This document shows positions 27,572 to 34,551 of a DNA stretch of 64,000 bases, one piece after another. A program made the position numbers and the translations under genes. Every line of letters starts with the position of its first letter. Within the stretch, counting starts at the first letter, position 1. A model generated the notes under the pieces. The model saw only the letters and a list, made by a program, of their open reading frames with translations, did not search any database and was not told the origin of the DNA. Where the stretch lies: assembly GCA_900112785.1 (NCBI GenBank), contig FONB01000001.1:275888-339887 (forward strand), in the 5' to 3' direction. This stretch comes from Phytobacter palmae. Lineage in GTDB: Bacteria; Pseudomonadota; Gammaproteobacteria; Enterobacterales; Enterobacteriaceae.

Positions 27572-27991
27572 ATGTTAAAAGGCCTGAATCACCTGACGCT
27601 CGCGGTCAGCGATATCGCCAGTAGCGTCGATTTTTATCATCACCTGTTGGGGCTGCCTCTGCATGCACGCTGGGATAGCGGCGCGTACCTGAGCTGCGGC
27701 GAGCTGTGGCTCTGCCTGTCGCTGGACGCCCGGCGGCGCTACATTTCTCCGCAGGAGAGTGACTACACCCACTATGCCTTTAGCCTTGATGGAAATGATT
27801 TTGCCGTGTTTGTGGCACGTCTTGCGCAGGCGGGGGTGACGTCATGGAAAGAGAACAAGAGCGAAGGGGAGTCGTTCTATTTTCTCGATCCGGACGGACA
27901 TAAGCTGGAAGCCCATGTGGGCAGCCTCGCGCAACGTCTGGCCGCCTGTCGCGCGAAACCGTACAAGGGCATGATGTTTTTTGACGAGTAG
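27572..27991 (+). CDS. fosA: Fosfomycin glutathione transferase FosA
   Basis: This 139-residue vicinal-oxygen-chelate enzyme inactivates fosfomycin by adding glutathione, using Mn(II) and K+. The metal ligands His7 (LNHLTLAV), His67 (DYTHYAF) and Glu113 (KLEAHVGS) agree in number with Klebsiella FosA. The K+ loop and phosphonate-binding segment [14 protein letters not shown] and the glutathione-side C-terminus [13 protein letters not shown] are conserved. It follows a LysR gene by 19 bp and is not flanked by mobile elements, so it looks like an intrinsic chromosomal copy, as in Klebsiella and Enterobacter. Resistance level cannot be judged from sequence. Confidence 0.95.
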   Translation: MLKGLNHLTLAVSDIASSVDFYHHLLGLPLHARWDSGAYLSCGELWLCLSLDARRRYISPQESDYTHYAFSLDGNDFAVFVARLAQAGVTSWKENKSEGESFYFLDPDGHKLEAHVGSLAQRLAACRAKPYKGMMFFDE

Positions 27992-28035
27992 TCCCCGATC
28001 AGCGCCGCGTCGCGCCGCCGGGGAAATAGTCTCCC

Positions 28036-28698
28036 TTATCCCAACCAGACAGACAGCTCCACATCCTCATTAAACGGCGTGGACAAATAACCGTTTTCTG
28101 GCGAACGGACTTTTTCCAGATAGAGTGGGTAATAATCGGCGTTATCGGCGACGATCAGCGCACCTTTCCTCAGACGAGGTTCCAGTAAATCCAGGATCTC
28201 CGGGTAGAGCGATTTCGCGCCGTCAAGCAGAACCAGATCAATCGCATCAGGCAGATCCTGGCGCAGGGTTTCCAGCGCATCGCCTTCGCGGATCTCAATC
28301 AGGTCGCTCACGCCGCCCAGGTTAAAATGTTGCCGTGCGCGCGCCGCTTTGGATGGTTCGAACTCACAGGTAATCAGCCTGCCGCCGCCGTTATCGCGCA
28401 GCGCCGCCGCCAGATGCAGGGCTGAGATCCCAAACGAAGTGCCGTACTCGACAATATTGCGCGCGTTGCTGTTGCGCGCCAGCATATACAGCAGTGTGCC
28501 GGTCTCTTTTGACACCGGAAGCCACAGATCTTTCAGGCGCCCGTAGAGATCCCGGTAGTCAGTTTTGCTCTGTAACAAGCGCATCTGTTCCTCTTCGGAA
28601 ACATTATCCAGCGCGGTGCTGGTGGTTGCTTCGGCCTCGGCAAACAGACGCTCCAGTAACAATGACAGCGGCGCGGTGGTGAGGGTGGTCATGGTCAT
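28036..28698 (-). CDS. Class I SAM-dependent O-methyltransferase-like protein
   Basis: This 220-residue protein has a Rossmann SAM-binding core: VEYGTSFGISALHLAAAL (motif I), GGRLITCEFEPSKAARAR with an acidic ribose-binding residue, IREGDALETL and IDLVLLDGAKSLYPEILDLLEPRLRKGALIVADNAD. This is the caffeoyl-CoA/catechol O-methyltransferase (Methyltransf_3/24) pattern. The substrate is unknown. It is divergent from a TetR gene, and the 99 bp between hold an inverted repeat and direct repeats, so it is probably the repressor's target. The convergent neighbour is fosA. Confidence 0.82.
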   Translation of the reverse strand: MTMTTLTTAPLSLLLERLFAEAEATTSTALDNVSEEEQMRLLQSKTDYRDLYGRLKDLWLPVSKETGTLLYMLARNSNARNIVEYGTSFGISALHLAAALRDNGGGRLITCEFEPSKAARARQHFNLGGVSDLIEIREGDALETLRQDLPDAIDLVLLDGAKSLYPEILDLLEPRLRKGALIVADNADYYPLYLEKVRSPENGYLSTPFNEDVELSVWLG

Positions 28699-28719
28699 GC
28701 AGGTCTCCAGTAATAAATG

Positions 28720-28776
28720 TGACGAATTATTCGCATTCAGAATATGATGGATTCGTCATATTCACTATTCGCATTC
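28720..28776. promoter_or_regulatory. Putative TetR operator with inverted and direct repeats
   Basis: TGACGAAT (28720-28727) and ATTCGTCA (28751-28758) form an inverted repeat. TATTCGCATTC occurs twice as a direct repeat (28728-28738 and 28766-28776). Both sit between the divergent methyltransferase and TetR genes. Confidence 0.6.
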
Positions 28777-28797
28777 CTTTAGCCGGAGACTCTACAA

Positions 28798-29430
28798 ATG
28801 ACATCCCGTTCAACCCCGCGTATTTCCTCACGTAAACAGCCACGGCAGGCACGTTCTACCGCGCTGGTGACCGCAATTCTGGAAGCCGCTATTCAGGTTT
28901 TAGCCGAGGAAGGGGCACCGCGTTTTACCACCGCGCGGGTGGCGGAACGTGCCGGTGTGAGCATCGGGTCGGTGTATCAGTACTTCCCCAATAAGGCCTC
29001 GATTCTTTTCCAGCTCCAGCTTGAAGAGTGGCAGCGTACGACCGCAATCCTGCGGGATATTTTGCAGGACACACGTACTTCGCCGCACCAGCGTATACGC
29101 ACGCTGGTGCTGGCCTTTGTGCGCTCGGAGTGTGAAGAGGCGGCGATGCGCACCGCGCTTGATGACGCCGCCCCCTTGTATCGCGATGCGCCTGAGGTGA
29201 TGGCAGCAAAAGCTGCGGGGGAGGGGATTTTTCAGGCTTTTATGCAGGAGGTGCTACCGAATGCGACACCAGCAAAACAGGCGCTGGTCTGTGAACTGGT
29301 GACCACCACCATTGGCGTGGTGGGCAAGGCGTTTTCGACAGCGCCACGTAGCGAGGCGGACATTGCCGCATTTGCGGCGGAGCTGGGGGAAATGGTGTGC
29401 GGATATCTGCAGTTGAAGGAAGAAAAGTGA
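28798..29430 (+). CDS. TetR-family transcriptional regulator
   Basis: This 210-residue regulator has a basic N-terminal tail (SRKQPRQARS) and a TetR helix-turn-helix (about 18-65: AILEAAIQVLAEEGAPRFTTARVAERAGVSIGSVYQYFPNKASIL). The C-terminal domain starts LQLEEWQRTT and looks like the TetR_C group common in this family. It is divergent from the O-methyltransferase gene and likely represses it and itself through the repeats at 28720-28776. Confidence 0.87.
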   Translation: MTSRSTPRISSRKQPRQARSTALVTAILEAAIQVLAEEGAPRFTTARVAERAGVSIGSVYQYFPNKASILFQLQLEEWQRTTAILRDILQDTRTSPHQRIRTLVLAFVRSECEEAAMRTALDDAAPLYRDAPEVMAAKAAGEGIFQAFMQEVLPNATPAKQALVCELVTTTIGVVGKAFSTAPRSEADIAAFAAELGEMVCGYLQLKEEK

Positions 29431-29498
29431 CGCGGCGGCGATTGAAAAATCATTTGTAAGGTTTATATATATCAGGTCGCCATAATCTGAGGAAATCT

Positions 29499-30023
29499 AT
29501 GGACGGGGAAGGGAGTCAGCGGTTATTGCAGCCGGGCGAGATCCGTCTGGCCAGAAGTGTTTTCGGTAATAGTATTGAATATCACAAAATCTGGGTGCAT
29601 CACGATAGCTATTTCCCGTTTGGCTTACAGCCCCAAAGCGCGGGAATGGCGCCCGATGGCGAACTCTATTTTCGCGAATGGTACCGGAACGATTTTTCGC
29701 GAGAGTCTCATCCTTTCCAGCATATATTTATTCATGAACTCAGCCATATCTGGCAGCGTAATCGCGGCATGAATGTGCGTGTTAATGGCTTAATCAGTGG
29801 GCTGGTCAGCTATCGCTATCATTTAAACGGGCAGCCGTTACGACGTTATTCGATGGAGCAGCAGGCGCAAATCATTGCCGATTATTTCATTCTCAAAACT
29901 TACGGCTATGCTTCCTGGGTGGCATTAAGAGCGAGAGGCGATGTGACGCTGGACGGAGATCTCCGTGAGTCCCGCATGTTGCCTGAATATCAAAAAACAT
30001 TGCAGGGGTTTCCATGGTGCTAA
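29499..30023 (+). CDS. Putative zinc metallopeptidase effector (Rhs/Vgr-related protein family)
   Basis: The 174-residue protein has no signal peptide. It starts with LLQPGEIRLARSVFGNSIEYHKIWVHH and carries HELSH (79-83), an HExxH zinc motif, in FQHIFIHELSHIWQ. Glu120 in the motif MEQQAQIIADYF is a candidate third ligand. This pattern resembles short proteins annotated as Vgr-related or Rhs-linked in type VI contexts. The start is supported by GAGGAAAT 4-5 nt upstream. Its 3' end overlaps a lipoprotein gene by 10 bp, and an ankyrin-repeat gene follows. Together they resemble an effector with immunity partners, but no secretion genes are nearby. Peptidase activity and substrate are inference. 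Confidence 0.65.
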   Translation: MDGEGSQRLLQPGEIRLARSVFGNSIEYHKIWVHHDSYFPFGLQPQSAGMAPDGELYFREWYRNDFSRESHPFQHIFIHELSHIWQRNRGMNVRVNGLISGLVSYRYHLNGQPLRRYSMEQQAQIIADYFILKTYGYASWVALRARGDVTLDGDLRESRMLPEYQKTLQGFPWC

Positions 30024-30448
30024 GAAGGGGGATAACACGCGGTATATTATTACTGGCGTCCCTGGTGGCACTGACGGGTTGTCCGGGTTCAGGCGACAGG
30101 CTAAGAGCCGATGAAACGACTTCGGTGAGACGTACAGCTAATAATGACGTCTGTTTTGCTGTACATAATGCACAAGATTACCAGCCTGTTTTTATCTCTA
30201 TTAATCACCGCGCCATTCCGCCGCCGAAACAAAAATATACCCTGATGCCGCCTTTAACGGTGAAAGATGCGCAACTGTGTATTCCACCCTCTTTCTATAC
30301 TTTCACCGGTAACGGGCAATTTATCGTTAAGTACATCCTTAAATCGAGAACCCAAAGCCTGCCAGCGCGCAGCGTCGTGGTCGGGGTTGAAGCTTTAAAA
30401 GGGGAAATTTACGCCTTCCCCCTGGCGAATAATGAAATAACTCGCTAA
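30014..30448 (+). CDS. Small lipoprotein, putative immunity protein
   Basis: This 144-residue protein has a lipoprotein signal peptide with the lipobox LTGC (Cys23) preceded by a hydrophobic run ILLLASLVAL. The mature part is a beta-rich-looking domain (NDVCFAVHN, VFISINHR, YTLMPPLTVKDAQLCIPPSFYTFTGNGQFIVKYIL) with two cysteines. It overlaps the metallopeptidase gene by 10 bp. Similar short lipoproteins are described as putative type VI immunity lipoproteins; a periplasmic immunity role is inferred from location and coupling. The residue after the lipid-bearing Cys is Pro, so outer-membrane sorting is likely. Confidence 0.65.
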   Translation: MVLRRGITRGILLLASLVALTGCPGSGDRLRADETTSVRRTANNDVCFAVHNAQDYQPVFISINHRAIPPPKQKYTLMPPLTVKDAQLCIPPSFYTFTGNGQFIVKYILKSRTQSLPARSVVVGVEALKGEIYAFPLANNEITR

Positions 30449-30485
30449 AGGATGATGTTAAGACGGAACAGTAAAAGGAGGCTCC

Positions 30486-31445
30486 ATGGCCGGTTCTCTG
30501 GCGCTGGCGGCAGGCCAGCTTTCTCTTAATGCGTGGCAGGGGAAGTGGGATGAGGTCCTGGCTATCCTCGAACAATATCCGTCGCTGATTAATCATGTTT
30601 CTCAGGGAAAAGGGTATTCCGCACTGCATCAGGCTGCGTGGCACGGTGCGGATTTAACGGTCATTGGGCGCCTGGTGCAGTACGGCGCGGATACCCAACT
30701 CAAGACACACGATAAACAGCAAACGGCGTATGACATTGCCGTTAATAAGCATCCTCAGCGCGAGGATCTGCGGTTTGTGCTCCATCCGGCACCGCGCACA
30801 CTCGCCCAGTTGATGCGTAAGATTTTCTCCCAGGGCATGCCGGAATTAATGCATCACCCCGATAAGTTGTTGATGGACAATCTGGTGATGTTGCTCAGTG
30901 ATGAAGAGTGTGTTGCCCCCACGGCGAGCGCGAAGGAGCGCTTTTATGGTGCCTTTCTGGCGATGACGGGAACATCGCTCTCTACACCTTTTGAACCCCA
31001 CGCCTCGATTCCCCCGAACTGGTGGGTGAATACCGATTACTGGCGTGATGAATTTTTACCTCAACTGCTGGCGCTGGAAAAATGCAAATCATGCATTCCG
31101 CTGGAACACAGCTGGGCGACGATCGGCGATCTGCTTACACCGGAACTCTCTGGCTGGGGACTCCGGGGCGATCCCTGGTTATGGATGGAGATGCGCAAAT
31201 CGTTATCCCGTGTCCCGCTGCCGGACACGCTAAAAGATCTGACCGCGCTGCTGCGTAACGTTGTGCTCGCGCGAACCAATTCATCCATGCTGGATGAAGA
31301 TGCCGTTTATGTTCCGCGTTTTTGTCGCGGCGGTATGAGCAGCGGCCATATTTCACTGCGTTTCTGGGAACAGAAAGGCATCCCTGCCATTGTGCAGCGC
31401 GCCGGGTGGCTAAGGGAGATGTGGGGGGCGGGGGAGCGAGGGTAA
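30486..31445 (+). CDS. Ankyrin-repeat protein of the metallopeptidase module
   Basis: This 319-residue protein has two to three ankyrin repeats in residues 15-95 (AWQGKWDEVLAILEQYPSLINHV, GYSALHQAAWHGADLTVIGRLVQYGADTQLKT, QTAYDIAVNK). The remaining 220 residues (WWVNTDYWRDEFLPQLLALE, WATIGDLLTPELSGWGLRGDPWLWMEM) belong to no family I recognise. It has no signal peptide, so it should be cytoplasmic. AAGGAGG precedes the ATG. It lies 37 bp after the lipoprotein gene. Ankyrin proteins often accompany toxins as cytosolic immunity or chaperone proteins (for example next to catalases or type VI effectors), but its role is unknown. Confidence 0.7.
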   Translation: MAGSLALAAGQLSLNAWQGKWDEVLAILEQYPSLINHVSQGKGYSALHQAAWHGADLTVIGRLVQYGADTQLKTHDKQQTAYDIAVNKHPQREDLRFVLHPAPRTLAQLMRKIFSQGMPELMHHPDKLLMDNLVMLLSDEECVAPTASAKERFYGAFLAMTGTSLSTPFEPHASIPPNWWVNTDYWRDEFLPQLLALEKCKSCIPLEHSWATIGDLLTPELSGWGLRGDPWLWMEMRKSLSRVPLPDTLKDLTALLRNVVLARTNSSMLDEDAVYVPRFCRGGMSSGHISLRFWEQKGIPAIVQRAGWLREMWGAGERG

Positions 31446-31452
31446 GATGCAT

Positions 31453-31509
31453 CTTGTTCACGAAACATGTTTGTTCATGCTGCGTGAACAATGGTCATTC
31501 GTGAACAAG
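31453..31509. repeat. Nested inverted repeats TTGTTCACGAA / TTCGTGAACAA
   Basis: CTTGTTCACGAA (31453-31464) and TTCGTGAACAAG (31498-31509) are perfect inverted copies. Between them TTGTTCA (31471-31477) and TGAACAA (31485-31491) form a second inverted pair. Four related half-sites thus lie in 57 bp, directly after the ankyrin gene. They could be a regulator operator or an extended RNA hairpin. Confidence 0.7.
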
Positions 31510-31573
31510 AAGGTTCAGTTAACGCCCTTCAATGTCGTCACAACGTACTTGCGATTGCACAGATAAAGGGTGT

Positions 31574-31786
31574 TTATACTTGTTTCCAGCATACCGGGCG
31601 AAGAGGCTGGATGGTTTCACCGAAGCCTTTAACCTGCGCCAGATATTGCGAGCTATGCTCAAAGCGCCATGAAAATTGCAGGGTATCCACAATAACTTCC
31701 TTCACCCACCTTCCACTTCCGGAGAAAACCAGCGCAAGACAACTGTGCCTCCCGACGGGCGAGGATACGTTCCGTGCGCTTAAAAT
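31574..31786 (-). pseudogene. Possible decayed C-terminal gene fragment
   Basis: On the minus strand one frame is open for 70 codons between an upstream TAA (31787-31789) and a TAA at 31574. It has no start codon of its own. It reads like a real protein end: RWVKEVIVDTLQFSWRFEH then SSQYLAQVKGFGETIQPLRP. I do not recognise the family. It may be the tail of a gene lost when the neighbouring module entered, or a chance open frame. Confidence 0.25.
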
Positions 31787-31922
31787 TTACGCATATTGCC
31801 TCTGTGGAATGAGTGTGTAGGCTGAGGCTTTGTACGCAAAATCTGCAGCAGGCGACAACGCGTTGCGTCCGATATTGCGCGTTTCTCCTGCTTTTCAGCA
31901 TGACGAAGAGGGAGAGAAAGCC

Positions 31923-32888
31923 ATGAATACCATGAAAGCCGCAGTCTATTATCAGCCAGGCAAACCGGATGTTCTGCACTATCGCGATCTGCCCCTGCCT
32001 GTTTGCGGCCCGGATGATGTCCTGGTGAAAATTGAAGCCATTGCGCTTGAAGGCGGTGATTTAATTAATCGCGCCACCGCAGCACCGGAGCCACAGGGGA
32101 CCGTGCCTGGTTATTCGGCGGCGGGCAGTATCGTTGCCGTCGGCGCAAACGTGAAAGACCGCCATCCGGGCCAGCGGGTCGCAACCATTGCCCTTGCCGG
32201 TTCTCATGCACAATATCGTGTGGCCCCCGCAGCGTGGTCCTGGATTATCCCGGATGGGCTGGATGTGGCCGCCGCTGCAGTCATCCCCGTGAGTTTTGGT
32301 ACGGCTGCGCGAGCCTTGTTTTCACGCCTGAATCTTAAGGCCGGTGACACGTTGCTTATTCAGGGCGGGGCCGGTGGCGTTGGTATCGCGGCTATACAAC
32401 TGGCAAAAGCCCGGGGCGCACGCGTGATGGCAACGCTTTCCGGTGGCGAGCGTGTCGGGCTGCTTACTCAACTCGGGCTGGACGTGGCGCTGGACTACCG
32501 CCAGCAGGACATCGTGGCGGAAGTGAAGCGGCTGACGGAAGGCGCCGGGGTGGACAGCGTATTGGATCTCGTGGGGTCAACACTGGATCAATCCCTTGCC
32601 TGTCTGCGCGAATGGGGAACCGTAGTGCTGGCAGGCAATGCGGGTGGAACTCCGCATGTCGATTTGTTGGCCTTACAACAAAAGAATCAATATCTTAGCG
32701 GACTGTTCTGGGGGCGAGAGCTTTCCCATGACGAGGCCAGAGCGTCTGTCGATAAGCTGCTTCTGGACGCACGGGACAAGCGATTTAGCGTCGTGATCGA
32801 CAAGCAGTTTGCACTGGCTGACGTAGTGGAAGCACATCGCTATGCCGAGGAAAATCCTCTACTTGGTCGCATCATTCTACGCCCCTGA
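31923..32888 (+). CDS. MDR-family NADPH:quinone oxidoreductase
   Basis: This 321-residue medium-chain dehydrogenase/reductase of the zeta-crystallin (QOR) type lacks zinc ligands. It has GSIVAVGANV and GQRVATIALAGSHAQY in the substrate domain and the NADPH-binding LIQGGAGGVGIAAIQLAKARGA in the Rossmann domain. Such enzymes reduce quinones or enones in the cytoplasm. The start at 31923 has GAGGGAGAG about 8 nt upstream; an upstream in-frame codon at 31830 would add an atypical tail. It stands alone between the effector-like module and the MarR operon. Confidence 0.85.
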   Translation: MNTMKAAVYYQPGKPDVLHYRDLPLPVCGPDDVLVKIEAIALEGGDLINRATAAPEPQGTVPGYSAAGSIVAVGANVKDRHPGQRVATIALAGSHAQYRVAPAAWSWIIPDGLDVAAAAVIPVSFGTAARALFSRLNLKAGDTLLIQGGAGGVGIAAIQLAKARGARVMATLSGGERVGLLTQLGLDVALDYRQQDIVAEVKRLTEGAGVDSVLDLVGSTLDQSLACLREWGTVVLAGNAGGTPHVDLLALQQKNQYLSGLFWGRELSHDEARASVDKLLLDARDKRFSVVIDKQFALADVVEAHRYAEENPLLGRIILRP

Positions 32889-32964
32889 ACGCAACGCCAG
32901 CCTGCGTGGCTGGCATTTATCTCTTTCGCATTCCATGCTCTTTCACACCTGCGTTTCTTGATAC

Positions 32965-32976
32965 TTATCATGATAA
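32965..32976. promoter_or_regulatory. Perfect palindrome TTATCATGATAA, putative MarR/SlyA-type operator
   Basis: This 12-bp palindrome lies 36 bp upstream of the marR-type gene. It resembles the SlyA box (TTAGCAAGCTAA) in length and ends, so autoregulation of the efflux operon is likely. Confidence 0.6.
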
Positions 32977-33012
32977 CTATTATTCTCCTCCCGGCTCAAT
33001 GAAGGATCTCAC

Positions 33013-33480
33013 ATGACAGAAGACGAACTGTTTGCCCGCAGGCCGCTGGGAATGCGAATGGCGATGATTGTGCGCCAGTGGCGCGCCACGATTGATCATG
33101 CGCTTTCCGATACTGGCCTCACTCAGTCTGGCTGGACGGTTCTGATGCAGCTTAGCCAGTTGGGCGATAACGTCTCGATCAGTGAACTGGCGGAAGTGCA
33201 GGGCATCGAACTGCCGCCGCTGATGCGTACCCTCACGCAGCTTGAAAACCAGGGGTTGCTTGCGCGCACCACATCGCCCTATGACAAGCGCATCCGTCTG
33301 CTGGCGCTTACGCCGGAAGGCCATGCCATGCTGGAGAAAATCACCCGTGTGATTGAGGCCTGCCAGGAACGGGCGGCGCAAAACATCCCTGCTGAGAATA
33401 TGCATATTTTCAGCGCTACATTGAATCAGATCGCCTGCAATTTGCGGATTATCCGCGAAGAAGATAACAAGACTAAATAA
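33013..33480 (+). CDS. MarR/SlyA-family transcriptional regulator
   Basis: This 155-residue regulator resembles SlyA: PLGMRMAMIVRQWRATIDHAL, LTQSGWTVLMQLSQLG, ISELAEVQGIELPPLMRTLTQLENQGLLARTTSPYDKRIRLLALTPEGHAMLE, with the winged-helix DKR motif. It is the first gene of a three-gene unit with an HlyD-type adaptor (3-bp gap) and a DUF2955 membrane protein, so it probably represses this efflux operon until a ligand such as an aromatic compound binds. A 12-bp palindrome precedes it. It is a paralogue rather than slyA itself, which has a different neighbourhood. Confidence 0.85.
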   Translation: MTEDELFARRPLGMRMAMIVRQWRATIDHALSDTGLTQSGWTVLMQLSQLGDNVSISELAEVQGIELPPLMRTLTQLENQGLLARTTSPYDKRIRLLALTPEGHAMLEKITRVIEACQERAAQNIPAENMHIFSATLNQIACNLRIIREEDNKTK

Positions 33481-33483
33481 ACC

Positions 33484-34551
33484 ATGATGACGCCAGAACA
33501 AAAGTTTGCCCGCTGGGTAAGGGTGAGTATTGCCTCTTTCCTGTTGATGTTTGTCTACTTTATCGTTGCCGATATCTGGATCCCGCTGACGCCGGACTCC
33601 ACCGTGATGCGCGTGGTAACGCCGGTATCGTCGCGCGTTTCTGGCTATGTCGCGAAGGTCTACGTGCAGAATAACAGTGTGGTGAAGAAGGGCGACCTGC
33701 TCTACGAACTGGATACCACGCCGTTTAACAACCAGGTAGAAGCCGCGCAAATCGCGCTGGCGCAGGCGCGTCTTACCAATCAGCAGCTGGATGCGCAGAT
33801 TGCGGCAGCCGAAGCGAACCTGAAAACCGCACAGCTCACCGCGCAAAATGACAAAGTGACCTTCGACCGCTATCAGCGTCTGGGGGCGATGCAAAACGTC
33901 TCGCAATCTGACCTGGATAAAGTTCGCACTACCTGGCAGAGCAGCGTGCAGTCGGTGAATAACCTCAACGCCACGATTCATGCTCTGACTATTGAGCGTG
34001 GCGAGCGCGATGACAGCCGAAACGTGACGCTGCAAAAATATCAAAATAGCCTTGAGCAGGCGCAGCTCAATCTTGGCTGGACGCAGGTGCGAGCCGAGGT
34101 TGACGGTAAGGTGAGTAACCTGCAACTGAGTCCCGGCTACTATGCCGCTGCCGGTAGCGCAACCCTGGCGCTGGTGCATGACAGTGCCGATATCGTGGCG
34201 GATTTTCGCGAGAAAAGTCTACGTCACACTCACGCCGGTACTGATGCCGCCGTAGTGTTTGATGCCCTGCCGGGCCATGTGTTTCACGGCCATGTCACCA
34301 GCAGCGATGCCGGGGTGTTAGCCGGACAAGAAGCGGTCAACGGAGAGTTGTCGCAACCGGAAACCTCCAACCGCTGGGTGCGTGACGCGCAGCGTATGCG
34401 CATTCACGTGGCGCTGGATGACGCGCTGCCGAAATCCCTGCCGACCGGCGCGCGTGCCACCGTACAGCTGTATAACAGCGAAGGGCCGTTTGCCCGTTTC
34501 TTCTCGGGGCTGCAAATCCATCTCGTCAGTTGGTTGCATTATGTCTATTAA
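33484..34551 (+). CDS. HlyD/EmrA-family membrane fusion protein
   Basis: This 355-residue periplasmic adaptor has one N-terminal membrane helix (about 13-35), a split lipoyl/barrel-sandwich domain (VMRVVTPVSSRVSGYVAKVYVQNNSVVKKGDLLYELD and LNLGWTQVRAEVDGKVSNLQLSPGYYAA) and an alpha-helical coiled coil between them (AAQIALAQARLTNQQLDAQIAAAEANLKTAQL). It should join the DUF2955 inner-membrane protein to an outer-membrane channel. It starts 3 bp after the marR-type stop and overlaps the downstream gene by 11 bp. E. coli YibH, YiaV and AaeA are related. Confidence 0.88.
   Translation: MMTPEQKFARWVRVSIASFLLMFVYFIVADIWIPLTPDSTVMRVVTPVSSRVSGYVAKVYVQNNSVVKKGDLLYELDTTPFNNQVEAAQIALAQARLTNQQLDAQIAAAEANLKTAQLTAQNDKVTFDRYQRLGAMQNVSQSDLDKVRTTWQSSVQSVNNLNATIHALTIERGERDDSRNVTLQKYQNSLEQAQLNLGWTQVRAEVDGKVSNLQLSPGYYAAAGSATLALVHDSADIVADFREKSLRHTHAGTDAAVVFDALPGHVFHGHVTSSDAGVLAGQEAVNGELSQPETSNRWVRDAQRMRIHVALDDALPKSLPTGARATVQLYNSEGPFARFFSGLQIHLVSWLHYVY

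Larger units (their letters stand above)
31446..31922. other. Non-coding spacer with nested palindromes and a possible gene remnant
   Basis: This 477-bp stretch contains no intact gene that I can support. It holds a nested inverted repeat (31453-31509) and a 70-codon open stretch on the minus strand (31574-31786) that reads like a protein C-terminus without a start. The promoter of the oxidoreductase gene must lie at its right end. Confidence 0.5.

Noticed and set aside
31491..31820. Plus-strand open frame of 109 codons between the ankyrin and oxidoreductase genes
   Set aside because: Cys-rich, no family resemblance and no good ribosome-binding site. The minus-strand remnant reads more like protein, and neither is convincing as a gene.
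32980..34179. Long open frame (399 codons) on the minus strand opposite the marR and hlyD-type genes
   Set aside because: Its protein is rich in His, Arg and Gln with no recognisable domain, while the plus strand holds two clear family members in a coherent operon. It is an antisense shadow.
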